Shown here: positions 7,183 through 13,093 of the stretch, one piece after another
Numbering within the stretch: the first letter of the stretch is position 1
Layout: each line of letters opens with the position of its first letter
From: Candidatus Neoanaerotignum tabaqchaliae
GTDB lineage: Bacteria; Bacillota; Clostridia; Lachnospirales; Anaerotignaceae
Assembly: GCA_904420235.1 (NCBI GenBank)
Contig: CAJFUS010000022.1
Coordinates: forward strand, 1 to 13,339
Direction of reading: 5' to 3'
DNA: 13,339 bases
Program-made: the position numbers and the translations under genes
Notes under the pieces: generated by a model
Told to the model about the DNA's origin: nothing
The model's input: only the letters and a program-made list of their open reading frames with translations
Databases searched by the model: none

Positions 7183-7218
7183 AAAACGGCTGGGTTCAAT
7201 TTGGACTTAGCCGTTTTT
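7183..7218 (+). terminator. Terminator of the feo operon
   Basis: AAAACGGCT (7183-7191) pairs with AGCCGTTTT (7209-7217); the T run ends at 7218. It lies 16 bases after the Cys-rich peptide stop. Confidence 0.85.
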
Positions 7219-7389
7219 GTTTGTGCATAATAGGCGGCTTACTGCATACATTACGAAGCTGATTGTAAAATCAGCGGGTTTGGTCAGATTTTTCAGGGGC
7301 CTAAAAAGCCGCGCTTTATAATAAAATTATCCAAAAGTTTTTAGCTTAACTTTTATTCCGCAGTTTGAACATATTTGCTGCTGTAAGTG
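7219..7389. other. Non-coding stretch with one perfect hairpin
   Basis: No gene with a ribosome site is visible here. The only structure is GCTGATT-GTAA-AATCAGC at 7258-7275 (7-bp arms, 4-base loop). No T run follows it, so it is not a terminator. Its purpose is unknown. Confidence 0.4.
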
Positions 7390-7418
7390 AAAAGCCGCCA
7401 TAAATACAGACGGCGGCT
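7390..7418 (-). terminator. Candidate terminator of the GntR gene
   Basis: AGCCGCC (7393-7399) pairs with GGCGGCT (7412-7418). Read on the minus strand, the stem ends in TTTTC, a short U run. It lies about 72 bases beyond the GntR stop. Two other hairpins lie in between, one at 7453-7466 (GGCTGT-TT-ACAGCC) and an AT-rich one next to the stop, neither with a U run on this strand. Confidence 0.45.
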
Positions 7419-7489
7419 CAATGTTTTTAATTAATATTCTGTTTTTTACTGCGGCTGTTTACAGCCTAAGTCCTTAAATCTTTTTTGAT

Positions 7490-8161
7490 TTAAATAAAAT
7501 AATCAGGATATTTTTCTTTAAGGGCTCCGGCCGTTCTAAGGTCGCAGTCGTGGTGAATGTCAAGGAGCTTTTTAAGCCTTTCCCTGTCTCCGGTTTCAAA
7601 GCAGGAAATTATTTCCTTGTGCTCCTCCAAAGACGTGGCAAATACGGTTTTTGAGTTGTAAAAATCAAGCACATGAAAACGGGTTGTGTGCATATATTGA
7701 CTTTGGAGAAGTTCCCACGAGCGTTTGTGTCCGGCTATGGTGAACAATTCCTCGTGGAAAAGGTGGTCGTTTTTAACATAATCCTTTTGATTGTTTTCCT
7801 TAACGGCAAGTTCCTGCAAAATTATGTATTTCTCAACGTGCCCGCGAATATCGCCTGATGTGCCTATAAGATTAAGCAGTATTTCACATTCCACTATGTG
7901 GCGTATATAGATTATCTCTCTTATCAGGTCTATGTCTATAAGGGATACAAATGTTCCGCTTTGGGGGTATATATTAATAAAACCGGATTGTTTAAGAAAC
8001 AGCAGGGCCTCTCTTACGGGAGTGCGGCTAACCTGAAGGCTGTTTGCTATTTCCGTATCAAGTATAATCTGCCCCGGCTTAAAATCCAGATAAAGTATTT
8101 TGTCCCTTATTATATCTAAAACCTCGTCTTTTGATAGTCTTCCCAAGCTGACTCGGGCCAT
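7490..8161 (-). CDS. GntR family transcriptional regulator, FadR/FCD subfamily
   Basis: A 223-residue DNA-binding regulator. Residues about 8-75 form the GntR winged helix-turn-helix, with the recognition signature V-S-R-T-P-V-R-E-A-L at 44-53 and the wing Y-P-Q-S-G-T-F-V at 65-72. Residues about 80-210 are an FCD ligand domain; the usual metal-binding set is present as D132, H136, H181 and H203. FCD regulators typically sense carboxylic or sugar acids; the effector here is unknown. The ATG at 8161 has AGGAGG (8170-8175) 8 bases upstream. The gene stands alone, pointing away from the RNA and methyltransferase region. Its targets may include itself and the divergent unit at 8282, because a TGT-N3-ACA site lies in between. 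Confidence 0.92.
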   Translation of the reverse strand: MARVSLGRLSKDEVLDIIRDKILYLDFKPGQIILDTEIANSLQVSRTPVREALLFLKQSGFINIYPQSGTFVSLIDIDLIREIIYIRHIVECEILLNLIGTSGDIRGHVEKYIILQELAVKENNQKDYVKNDHLFHEELFTIAGHKRSWELLQSQYMHTTRFHVLDFYNSKTVFATSLEEHKEIISCFETGDRERLKKLLDIHHDCDLRTAGALKEKYPDYFI

Positions 8162-8182
8162 ATTAAAAACCTCCTTTTTTAA

Positions 8183-8197
8183 ACGGCGCTGCGCCGT
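8183..8197. repeat. GC-rich 15-bp palindrome upstream of GntR ribosome site
   Basis: ACGGCGC-T-GCGCCGT: 7-bp perfect arms with a one-base centre, 7 bases upstream of the GntR Shine-Dalgarno. It stands out in an AT-rich region. It could be an operator or, in RNA, part of a stem affecting translation; a one-base loop makes a clean RNA hairpin unlikely at full length. Confidence 0.45.
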
Positions 8198-8204
8198 AAA
8201 ATAA

Positions 8205-8219
8205 ATGTATCACAAACAT
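8205..8219. promoter_or_regulatory. Candidate GntR/FCD operator
   Basis: ATGTATCACAAACAT contains the core TGT-ATC-ACA (8206-8214). This fits the TNGT-N3-ACNA style sites bound by FadR-type GntR proteins at all but one position. It lies 44-58 bases upstream of the GntR start, where autoregulation would be expected. On the minus strand it overlaps a weak promoter (TGGACA, then TACATT 18 bases later). Confidence 0.4.
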
Positions 8220-8281
8220 AAGGTTTTTGTCCACATTATAAAAAAATCAAATTATAAATATTCGGTTTTTACTTATTTTTA

Positions 8282-8311
8282 TTGACTTAACTTGCGTTTA
8301 TGTGTTAAAAT
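8282..8311 (+). promoter_or_regulatory. Promoter of the predicted leader/small RNA
   Basis: -35 TTGACT (8282-8287), 18-base spacer, -10 TAAAAT (8306-8311), each 5 of 6 to consensus. The start site is expected near 8318, exactly where the first hairpin begins. Confidence 0.6.
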
Positions 8312-8317
8312 TATAAA

Positions 8318-8523
8318 AAATTGGAAGAACCAATTTGCTGATACAGGAAGTGTCATAATTTTAGTTAATAAATCAACTTTAACATCAGGTTGATTTTGCA
8401 GTTGACGCAAATGCTGCCCGCTATAATAAAATTTGCGGAGCAGATTTACCAATAGTGTTTAAGGGAATGTTGTGCTATGAAAGCATACAGTTTTGGCGTG
8501 GCCAAAATTTGTATGCTTTTTTT
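8318..8523 (+). ncRNA. Predicted structured RNA (leader, riboswitch or small RNA)
   Basis: About 205 bases bounded by a good promoter and a strong terminator, without a credible ORF. Local hairpins visible: AAATTGG/CCAATTT (8318-8336, 5-base loop); TGATAC/GTGTCA (8339-8355, one wobble); AATCAAC/GTTGATT (8371-8395); TTTGC/GCAAA (8395-8411), which competes with the previous one; and CTGCCCGC/GCGG-A-GCAG (8414-8443). I do not recognise any known riboswitch core, T-box, 6S, SRP or tmRNA signature. The methyltransferase genes start 285 bases after its terminator, so it could regulate them by attenuation or be independent. Structure and function are inference from sequence pairing. Confidence 0.45.
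8480..8523 (+). terminator. Strong intrinsic terminator after the structured RNA
   Basis: Outer arms AAAGCATACA (8480-8489) and TGTATGCTTT (8510-8519), inner arms TTTTGGC (8491-8497) and GCCAAAA (8501-8507), loop GTG, with small bulges between. The T run reaches 8523. Confidence 0.85.
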
Positions 8524-8749
8524 GTTTATAGAGGTCGGATATATTCAAATAAGGGCATTGTGATTTATTAAAGGAAAAACGAAAAGGGCAAAATATCAAT
8601 CTCCGCTATGGTTGACACAAGGCAATTATTTAAGCGAAGTATAACCGAAATAAGCAATATGGCAAAACTTAATTTAAACGCTTTTAATCGGCATAATGGG
8701 AAACATCGAGATTTGTTGTTTATCCGCTTGTTTGCCGTAAATATAAACT
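8524..8749. other. Spacer without a supportable gene
   Basis: Frames open across this stretch on both strands, but none has a ribosome site or a recognisable product. It may be a long untranslated leader or decayed DNA. A TTGACA at 8614-8619 has no -10 box at 16-18 bases. Confidence 0.4.
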
Positions 8750-8778
8750 TTGAATGTGTAAATCTGATTTTATATAAA
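8750..8778 (+). promoter_or_regulatory. Candidate promoter of methyltransferase-larC operon
   Basis: -35 TTGAAT (8750-8755), 17-base spacer, -10 TATAAA (8773-8778). The start would be near 8785, about 11 bases before the GGAGG of the first methyltransferase. If real, the operon can be expressed independently of the upstream RNA. Confidence 0.45.
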
Positions 8779-8808
8779 TTAAAAATCTGCCTTTTGGAGG
8801 TATAAAAA

Positions 8809-9540
8809 TTGGATAGTATTGAAAACAGGGTAATAGGGTACTGGACAAAACGTACCGATGATTTTTTCGGCGTTAGGGAGAATGAGCTTAACGACGGCAT
8901 AAGCGGCCTTTGGGTTAAAGAGTTTTTAAACCATATACCAAATGATAAAAATTTAAAAATACTCGATGTTGGAACGGGAGTGGGATATTTTGCCATTCTT
9001 CTTGGGAAAAAGGGATACAGCGTAACGGGAATTGACCTTACGCCGTCAATGATTAACAAGGCGAAATTTCTGGCCAAAAAAGAAAACGTTAATGTTAAAT
9101 ACAGCGTAATGGACGCTCAAAAACTAAGTTTTCCCAATGAGAGTTTTGACGCCGTTGTGTCCAGAAATCTTACTTGGACGCTTCCAAACGCCGAGGCCGC
9201 TTACAAAGAGTGGTTCAGGGTGTTGAAAAAAGGCGGGGTTCTTTTAAATTTTGACGCCAATTACGGCAGAAGTGTTGATAAAAACGCTGCCGATACTGAT
9301 AAAAACAGGCCCTATGGTCATAACGGAATTACCAAAGAGCTTGAGGAAGAGAATAGCTACATAACAAAGGCAATGAAAATTAATTATAAAGACAGACCGA
9401 ATTGGGATTTAAACGTGCTTAATAAAATAGGTTTTAAGCAGTGTTTGGCAGATACTGGAGTAGGAAAAAGAATTTTAATGGAGCGGGATATCAAAGAATC
9501 TCCGCTTTTTAAAATAACAGCAAGAAAAGGGGTGTGCTGA
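8809..9540 (+). CDS. Class I SAM-dependent methyltransferase (first of tandem pair)
   Basis: A 243-residue Rossmann-fold methyltransferase of the UbiE/Methyltransf_11 type; the substrate is unknown. SAM-binding motif I I-L-D-V-G-T-G-V-G is at 51-59, acidic residue D76 ends strand 2 (G-I-D-L-T-P-S-M), and M-D-A-Q is at 101-104. Then come the family-specific S-R-N-L-T-W-T-L-P (118-126) and L-N-F-D-A-N (146-151). The start is TTG at 8809 with GGAGG (8796-8800) 8 bases upstream; no ATG fits. The C-terminal part after 155 differs most from its neighbour and probably shapes the substrate site. No membrane segment. The next gene starts directly after its stop, so the two are translationally coupled and may act as a heterodimer or in consecutive steps. 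Confidence 0.88.
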   Translation: MDSIENRVIGYWTKRTDDFFGVRENELNDGISGLWVKEFLNHIPNDKNLKILDVGTGVGYFAILLGKKGYSVTGIDLTPSMINKAKFLAKKENVNVKYSVMDAQKLSFPNESFDAVVSRNLTWTLPNAEAAYKEWFRVLKKGGVLLNFDANYGRSVDKNAADTDKNRPYGHNGITKELEEENSYITKAMKINYKDRPNWDLNVLNKIGFKQCLADTGVGKRILMERDIKESPLFKITARKGVC

Positions 9541-10314
9541 TTGGGCGCAGGATTAATGGAAGAAATTTGTTCTTATTGGGACACGCGTGTAGAGGGCTAT
9601 TCACAGGTTAACGAAAAGGAATGGCGGGGAAAACAAAACAGCGCGTGGTACGAGAAACTTATAGAAAAATTTCCAAATAAAGAGGCCGGAAAGCTGAAGG
9701 TTCTTGATATTGGCTGCGGCCCGGGATTTTTTACGGTTCTTTTGTCAAAGGCCGGCTTTAATGTAACGTCTGTGGACTATACGCCGTCAATGCTTGTTAA
9801 GGCGAAAGAAAATCTTATTAAAATGGCTCCCGACAAAGTTGGAAATGTAAAGTTTATGCGCATGGACGCTCAAAATCTTGAGTTTAATGACCAAGAGTTT
9901 GATGTTGTTTTATCAAGAAATCTTACTTGGAATCTTCCTGACCCAAAAAGAGCATATTCCGAATGGCACAGGGTGCTTAAAAAGGGCGGCGTTATGCTTA
10001 ACTTTGACGCTAACTGGTATTCATACCTCTATGATGATAAAAAACGTGAGGAGTATGACAGAGACAGGAAAAACGTTGAAAATGGCGATTTTGACGACCA
10101 CTACACATGCACCGATATAGACCGAATGGAGAATATAGCCCTTCAAGTGCCTATGTCAAAGGCCATGAGGCCCAAGTGGGACATGGACTATTTAAAAACA
10201 ATGGATTGGGAAAGCTTAAGCGCCTATAATAATGTGGGCGACAGTCTTTGGAGCGACGAGGAAAAAATTAATTACGCATCAACGCCTATGTTTATGATTT
10301 ATGGTGTAAGATAA
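9541..10314 (+). CDS. Class I SAM-dependent methyltransferase (second of tandem pair)
   Basis: 257 residues, clearly paralogous to the preceding gene. Motif I V-L-D-I-G-C-G-P-G is at 54-62, D79 in S-V-D-Y-T-P-S-M, M-D-A-Q at 108-111, S-R-N-L-T-W-N-L-P at 125-133 and L-N-F-D-A-N-W-Y at 153-160. It has an extra acidic and charged segment (about 163-195) that the first lacks. Start TTG at 9541 fits AAGGGGTG (9527-9534) 6 bases upstream; an ATG at 9556 is possible but has a poorer site. No gap separates it from the first gene, and 42 bases separate it from the LarC-like gene, with no terminator. The substrate is unknown. Being in one operon with a LarC homologue suggests a metal-cofactor or metal-ligand role, which is inference. 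Confidence 0.88.
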   Translation: MGAGLMEEICSYWDTRVEGYSQVNEKEWRGKQNSAWYEKLIEKFPNKEAGKLKVLDIGCGPGFFTVLLSKAGFNVTSVDYTPSMLVKAKENLIKMAPDKVGNVKFMRMDAQNLEFNDQEFDVVLSRNLTWNLPDPKRAYSEWHRVLKKGGVMLNFDANWYSYLYDDKKREEYDRDRKNVENGDFDDHYTCTDIDRMENIALQVPMSKAMRPKWDMDYLKTMDWESLSAYNNVGDSLWSDEEKINYASTPMFMIYGVR

Positions 10315-10356
10315 AAATGTTGATTATATTTGATATTGCAAATCGGAGGGATAATT

Positions 10357-11253
10357 TTGAAAACATTATATTTTGACTGTTTCTCGGGAATAAGCGGAGA
10401 CATGACTCTTGCGGCCCTTATTGATTTGGGCGCTGATAAGGACGCCTTTTTATCGGAACTTAACAAGCTTAATGTGGACGGCTTTGAAATTAAGCTGTCA
10501 AGAACAGAAAAAAGCGGAATAGGCGCTCAGGATGTGGACGTTATTTTAACAAACGGCGAGTTTGCCGAGGAGCATGAACATGCTCATGAGCACAGCCACG
10601 AACACAATCACGAGCATGCCCATGAGCATTGCCATGAACACAGTCATGAACACGCCCATGACCATGAGCATTGCCACGAACATAGTCACGAGCATGCCCA
10701 TGACCATGAACACAGCCATGAACATAGTCACGCCCATGTTCACAGAAATTTAAATGATATTTACGCTATTATAGACGGAAGCGGAATTTCAGAAAAGGCA
10801 AAAGAGCTTTCCAAAAAAATATTCATGCGTGTTGCTAAAGCCGAGGCAAAGGTTCACGGCAAGCCGTTGGAGGAAGTGCATTTTCATGAAGTTGGCGCTC
10901 TTGACTCCATAGTTGACATAGTTGGCACGGCCATACTTATTGACATGATAAAGCCGGACAGGATTTGCGCCTCTGTTGTAAACGACGGCCACGGATTTAT
11001 TAAATGCCAGCATGGATATATGCCTGTTCCGGCCCCAGCCACAGCCGAAATTTACGCCGATTCAGACATAATATATAAGCAGATAGACGTGGACGGGGAA
11101 ATGGTTACGCCAACGGGAGCGGCCATTATAGCCGAGCTGGCCGACAGCTTTGGAGTGTGCCCGCCAATGAATATAGAAAAAACAGGATATGGCGCCGGAA
11201 AGAGGAATTTTTCAATACCAAACCTTTTAAGGGTTGTTTTGGGCGAAAGCTGA
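10357..11253 (+). CDS. larC: LarC-type nickel-insertion protein, N-terminal half only, with His-rich tract
   Basis: 298 residues. LarC inserts nickel into the pyridinium bisthiocarboxylate (nickel-pincer) cofactor. The LarC1 region is well conserved: L-Y-F-D-C-F-S-G-I-S-G-D-M at 4-16, V-H-F-H-E-V-G-A-L-D-S at 174-184, P-V-P-A-P-A-T-A at 223-230, T-P-T-G-A-A at 251-256, and G-Y-G-A-G-x-R with P-N-L-L-R near the end. Residues 73-129 are a histidine tract, H at every second position. The frame ends right after the LarC1 part and a terminator follows at once, so the LarC2 half, which holds the CTP and metal site in the characterised enzyme, is absent. Start TTG at 10357 has CGGAGGG (10344-10350) 6 bases upstream and restores the usual M-K-x-L-Y-F start; a TTG at 10330 is unlikely. 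It may be a nickel chaperone or store, or may partner a LarC2 encoded elsewhere. Confidence 0.85.
   Translation: MKTLYFDCFSGISGDMTLAALIDLGADKDAFLSELNKLNVDGFEIKLSRTEKSGIGAQDVDVILTNGEFAEEHEHAHEHSHEHNHEHAHEHCHEHSHEHAHDHEHCHEHSHEHAHDHEHSHEHSHAHVHRNLNDIYAIIDGSGISEKAKELSKKIFMRVAKAEAKVHGKPLEEVHFHEVGALDSIVDIVGTAILIDMIKPDRICASVVNDGHGFIKCQHGYMPVPAPATAEIYADSDIIYKQIDVDGEMVTPTGAAIIAELADSFGVCPPMNIEKTGYGAGKRNFSIPNLLRVVLGES
10573..10743 (+). repeat. Alternating-histidine repeat within larC-like gene
   Basis: Encodes 29 histidines at every second residue (73-129), spaced by Glu, Ala, Ser, Asp, Cys, Asn or Val. Within it, 10624-10665 and 10666-10707 are tandem 42-base copies with identical 14-residue translations. 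They differ at 5 third-codon positions, so the protein repeat has been held while the DNA drifted. Confidence 0.95.
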
Positions 11254-11264
11254 TTTTAAGTTTT

Positions 11265-11291
11265 AAGGACATGGAAACCATGTCCTTTTTT
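11265..11291 (+). terminator. Terminator of methyltransferase-larC operon
   Basis: AAGGACATGG (11265-11274), loop AAA, CCATGTCCTT (11278-11287), T run to 11291. A perfect 10-bp stem, 11 bases after the LarC-like stop. Confidence 0.92.
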
Positions 11292-11446
11292 CTTGAAAAA
11301 CGCCTAAATATATATTAAAACCGTACTGAATTTGTAATTGCCTATTTTTAAGGTTGTGTGATTTTGTGTTTAACTTCGTTTTTTAGGCCCATTGTGTTTG
11401 GTTTTTCCCTTTATTATAAAAAACAGTAAAAAACTTAACATTTTTG

Positions 11447-11474
11447 TTGACAGAAGAAGTTACTGTATGATAAT
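11447..11474 (+). promoter_or_regulatory. Promoter of the pyr leader and pyrC-pyrF
   Basis: -35 TTGACA (11447-11452), 16-base spacer, -10 GATAAT (11469-11474, 5 of 6). It is the only near-consensus promoter I find upstream of pyrC, about 320 bases before the pyrC start. The 155 bases before it (11292-11446) hold nothing recognisable. Confidence 0.65.
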
Positions 11475-11530
11475 ATAAACAAAATGTGTGAGGAAATGTA
11501 AAATTATATAATTTACGGGAGGATTGAATT

Positions 11531-11653
11531 ATGCCGCGTTTTAAAAGCACTTGTTTTTCGGTTTTTAACTTCAACGCAATCAGTGTTTTTAAATTTAAAA
11601 AGCGTAATTCATTTATTTCTATTTCAAATATTTATGGCAATAGAAAGGCATAA
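11531..11653 (+). CDS. Candidate pyr operon leader peptide
   Basis: A 40-codon ORF with an excellent ribosome site: GGGAGG (11517-11522) 8 bases before the ATG. It has a promoter upstream at 11447 and its TAA at 11651-11653 lies in the loop of a terminator hairpin (arms 11637-11649 and 11654-11666). The peptide has 7 Phe and 7 Ser and several Lys/Arg, with no signal peptide or recognisable domain. The RNA is very U-rich, with repeated runs of 4-5 U. This is the layout of the pyrL leader of enterobacterial pyrBI, where low UTP slows polymerase at U-rich sequence, the ribosome catches up and prevents the terminator from forming. I infer the same mode here. Alternatives: a small functional peptide with its own terminator, or a leader under PyrR control. 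Confidence 0.55.
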   Translation: MPRFKSTCFSVFNFNAISVFKFKKRNSFISISNIYGNRKA

Positions 11654-11670
11654 GCCTTTTTATTGCTTTT
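11637..11670 (+). terminator. Candidate attenuator overlapping the leader ORF
   Basis: GCAATAGAAAGGC (11637-11649), loop ATAA, GCCTTTTTATTGC (11654-11666), 12 of 13 paired, then TTTT. The 5' arm is coding sequence of the leader ORF and the loop is its stop codon plus one base, so a ribosome at the stop would block the hairpin. Confidence 0.75.
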
Positions 11671-11698
11671 ATTTTTGTGCGCGGTAATTCGCCTAAAC

Positions 11699-11729
11699 AG
11701 CCTTTTTATATAAATAAGGGGCTTTTTTT
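11699..11729 (+). terminator. Second hairpin with T run before pyrC
   Basis: AGCC (11699-11702) pairs with GGCT (11720-11723), extended by T-G and T-A pairs, followed by T7 (11723-11729). It is a weak stem but has a strong T run. It may back up the attenuator at 11637. Confidence 0.5.
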
Positions 11730-11794
11730 AAGGGTAAAATAAATTCAATCTCATCTGTTAAAGGCATTTTTTTATTAAAGGAGGCGGGTTTTTA

Positions 11795-13093
11795 TTGAAA
11801 ATTTTAATTAAAAGCGGAAGGATTATAAATCCCTCGGACGGTACGGATAAAATTTGCGACCTGCTTATAAAGGGAAGCCAAGTTGAACTGATAGCCGAAA
11901 ACATAACAGAAAAGGCCGACAGGGTTATAGACGCTTCCGGAATGTGGGTTGTGCCCGGATTTATAGACCTGCATGTTCATTTAAGAGAGCCGGGCTTTGA
12001 ATATAAAGAAACGATAAAATCCGGCAGCATGGCGGCGGCGGCCGGCGGATATACCACAATATGCTGTATGCCGAACACAAAGCCCATCATAGACAGCCCA
12101 ATGATGATTGAGTATGTAAAGCTTAAGGCCGAAAAAGAGGCCGTTGTTAATGTTCTTCCCATTGGAGCCGTTACATTGGGCCAAAAAGGCGAGGAGCTTG
12201 CCGACATAGAGAAAATGGCTTTAAAGGGGGCCTGCGCCATAAGCGAGGACGGAAAAAGCGTTGAAAACGCTTTCCTTTTAAAAAAGGGAATGCTTTTGGC
12301 CAAAAAAGCCGGAATACCTGTTTTAAGCCACTGCGAGGATAAAAGCCTTGTAAACGGCGGCTGCATGAACGAGGGAAAAATAGCCAATAGCCTTGGCCTT
12401 AAAGGAATATCCAACGATTCCGAGGACGTTATAGTTTCAAGGGATATACTTATTGCTGAAAGCACAGGTGCGCGCCTTCATATATGCCACATGAGCACAA
12501 AAGGAAGCGTTATGCTTTTGAAAGCGGCAAGAGAGCGGGGAGTTGACGTTACGGGAGAGATAACGCCTCACCACTTTACGTTAAGCGACAGTGTTGTTGA
12601 CGGGGCTGACACCAACACAAAAATGAACCCGCCATTAAGGTCTGAAAAGGACGTGGAGGCCCTTAAAAATGCACTCAAAAACGACAAGGAGGGCGCTCTT
12701 GTTATAGCTACCGACCACGCCCCACACAGTGCTGAGGAAAAAAGCAGACCATATCCGTCGGCTCCCTTTGGAATTGTGGGAAGCGAAACGGCTTTTGCCC
12801 TTGCCTCAACGGAGCTTTATCACGGCGGATACCTTACGGCTAAAGAGCTTATTGAGAAAATGTCGGTTAATCCGGCAAAAATTTTGGGCATTAAAAAAGG
12901 CGATATATCCGTTGGTAATATTGCCGACATAGCCATAGTTGACCCCGAAAAGGAATTTGTTGTAGACAAAGAGAAGTTTTTCTCGAAAGGAAAAAACACG
13001 CCTTTTGACGGATATAAGGCAAAAGGCGCTGTTGAGTATACAATAGTTGGCGGAAAAATTGTGTTTGAGAAGGGAAAAATCAATGATAATTGA
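11795..13093 (+). CDS. pyrC: Dihydroorotase, class I (PyrC)
   Basis: Catalyses reversible cyclisation of carbamoyl-aspartate to dihydroorotate, the third step of UMP synthesis, in the cytoplasm. 432 residues, usual length for the class I bacterial enzyme. Zinc and catalytic residues are all visible: H60 and H62 in D-L-H-V-H-L-R-E-P-G, bridging D152 in S-E-D-G-K, H179 in L-S-H-C-E-D, H232 in C-H-M-S-T, and catalytic D307 in A-T-D-H-A-P-H. Substrate contacts N94 in M-P-N-T and N278 in N-P-P-L-R are present. The start is TTG at 11795 with AAAGGAGG (11777-11784) 10 bases upstream; no ATG is near. It is 141 bases downstream of the leader ORF and overlaps pyrF by 11 bases. Expression probably depends on reading through the two upstream hairpins. 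Confidence 0.96.
   Translation: MKILIKSGRIINPSDGTDKICDLLIKGSQVELIAENITEKADRVIDASGMWVVPGFIDLHVHLREPGFEYKETIKSGSMAAAAGGYTTICCMPNTKPIIDSPMMIEYVKLKAEKEAVVNVLPIGAVTLGQKGEELADIEKMALKGACAISEDGKSVENAFLLKKGMLLAKKAGIPVLSHCEDKSLVNGGCMNEGKIANSLGLKGISNDSEDVIVSRDILIAESTGARLHICHMSTKGSVMLLKAARERGVDVTGEITPHHFTLSDSVVDGADTNTKMNPPLRSEKDVEALKNALKNDKEGALVIATDHAPHSAEEKSRPYPSAPFGIVGSETAFALASTELYHGGYLTAKELIEKMSVNPAKILGIKKGDISVGNIADIAIVDPEKEFVVDKEKFFSKGKNTPFDGYKAKGAVEYTIVGGKIVFEKGKINDN

Noticed and set aside
7327..7401. A 24-residue minus-strand ORF with a C-S-N-C-G motif that looks like part of a zinc ribbon
   Set aside because: Its start lies in the loop of a terminator-like hairpin, it has no ribosome site, and one C-x-x-C is too little to support a gene. 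It might be a remnant.
8614..8641. TTGACA at 8614 as promoter of the methyltransferase operon
   Set aside because: The nearest -10-like TATAAC is 22 bases away, too far for a usual promoter; the pair at 8750-8778 fits better.
8608..8805. A 65-codon plus-strand frame before the first methyltransferase
   Set aside because: No ribosome site before its ATG, composition unlike the neighbours, no recognisable domain, and it runs across the likely methyltransferase promoter and ribosome site.
8568..9077. A 169-codon minus-strand frame
   Set aside because: It covers the first half of the methyltransferase gene antisense; the long frame is explained by codon bias of the real gene, and the part outside has no recognised similarity.
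10546..10753. Long frames in other registers across the histidine tract
   Set aside because: They arise from the repetitive CAY-GAR codons; the frame encoding LarC motifs on both sides is the real one.
11254..11446. LarC2 in another frame after the LarC-like gene, joined by frameshifting
   Set aside because: A strong terminator starts 11 bases after the stop, and the following frames carry many stops and no LarC2-like segments.
11484..11500. PyrR-binding loop (GNGAGG type) in the pyr leader
   Set aside because: TGTGTGAGG matches the GNGAGG part only; the flanking UCC and YU bases and the stem are missing. It remains the main alternative and worth a covariance-model check.
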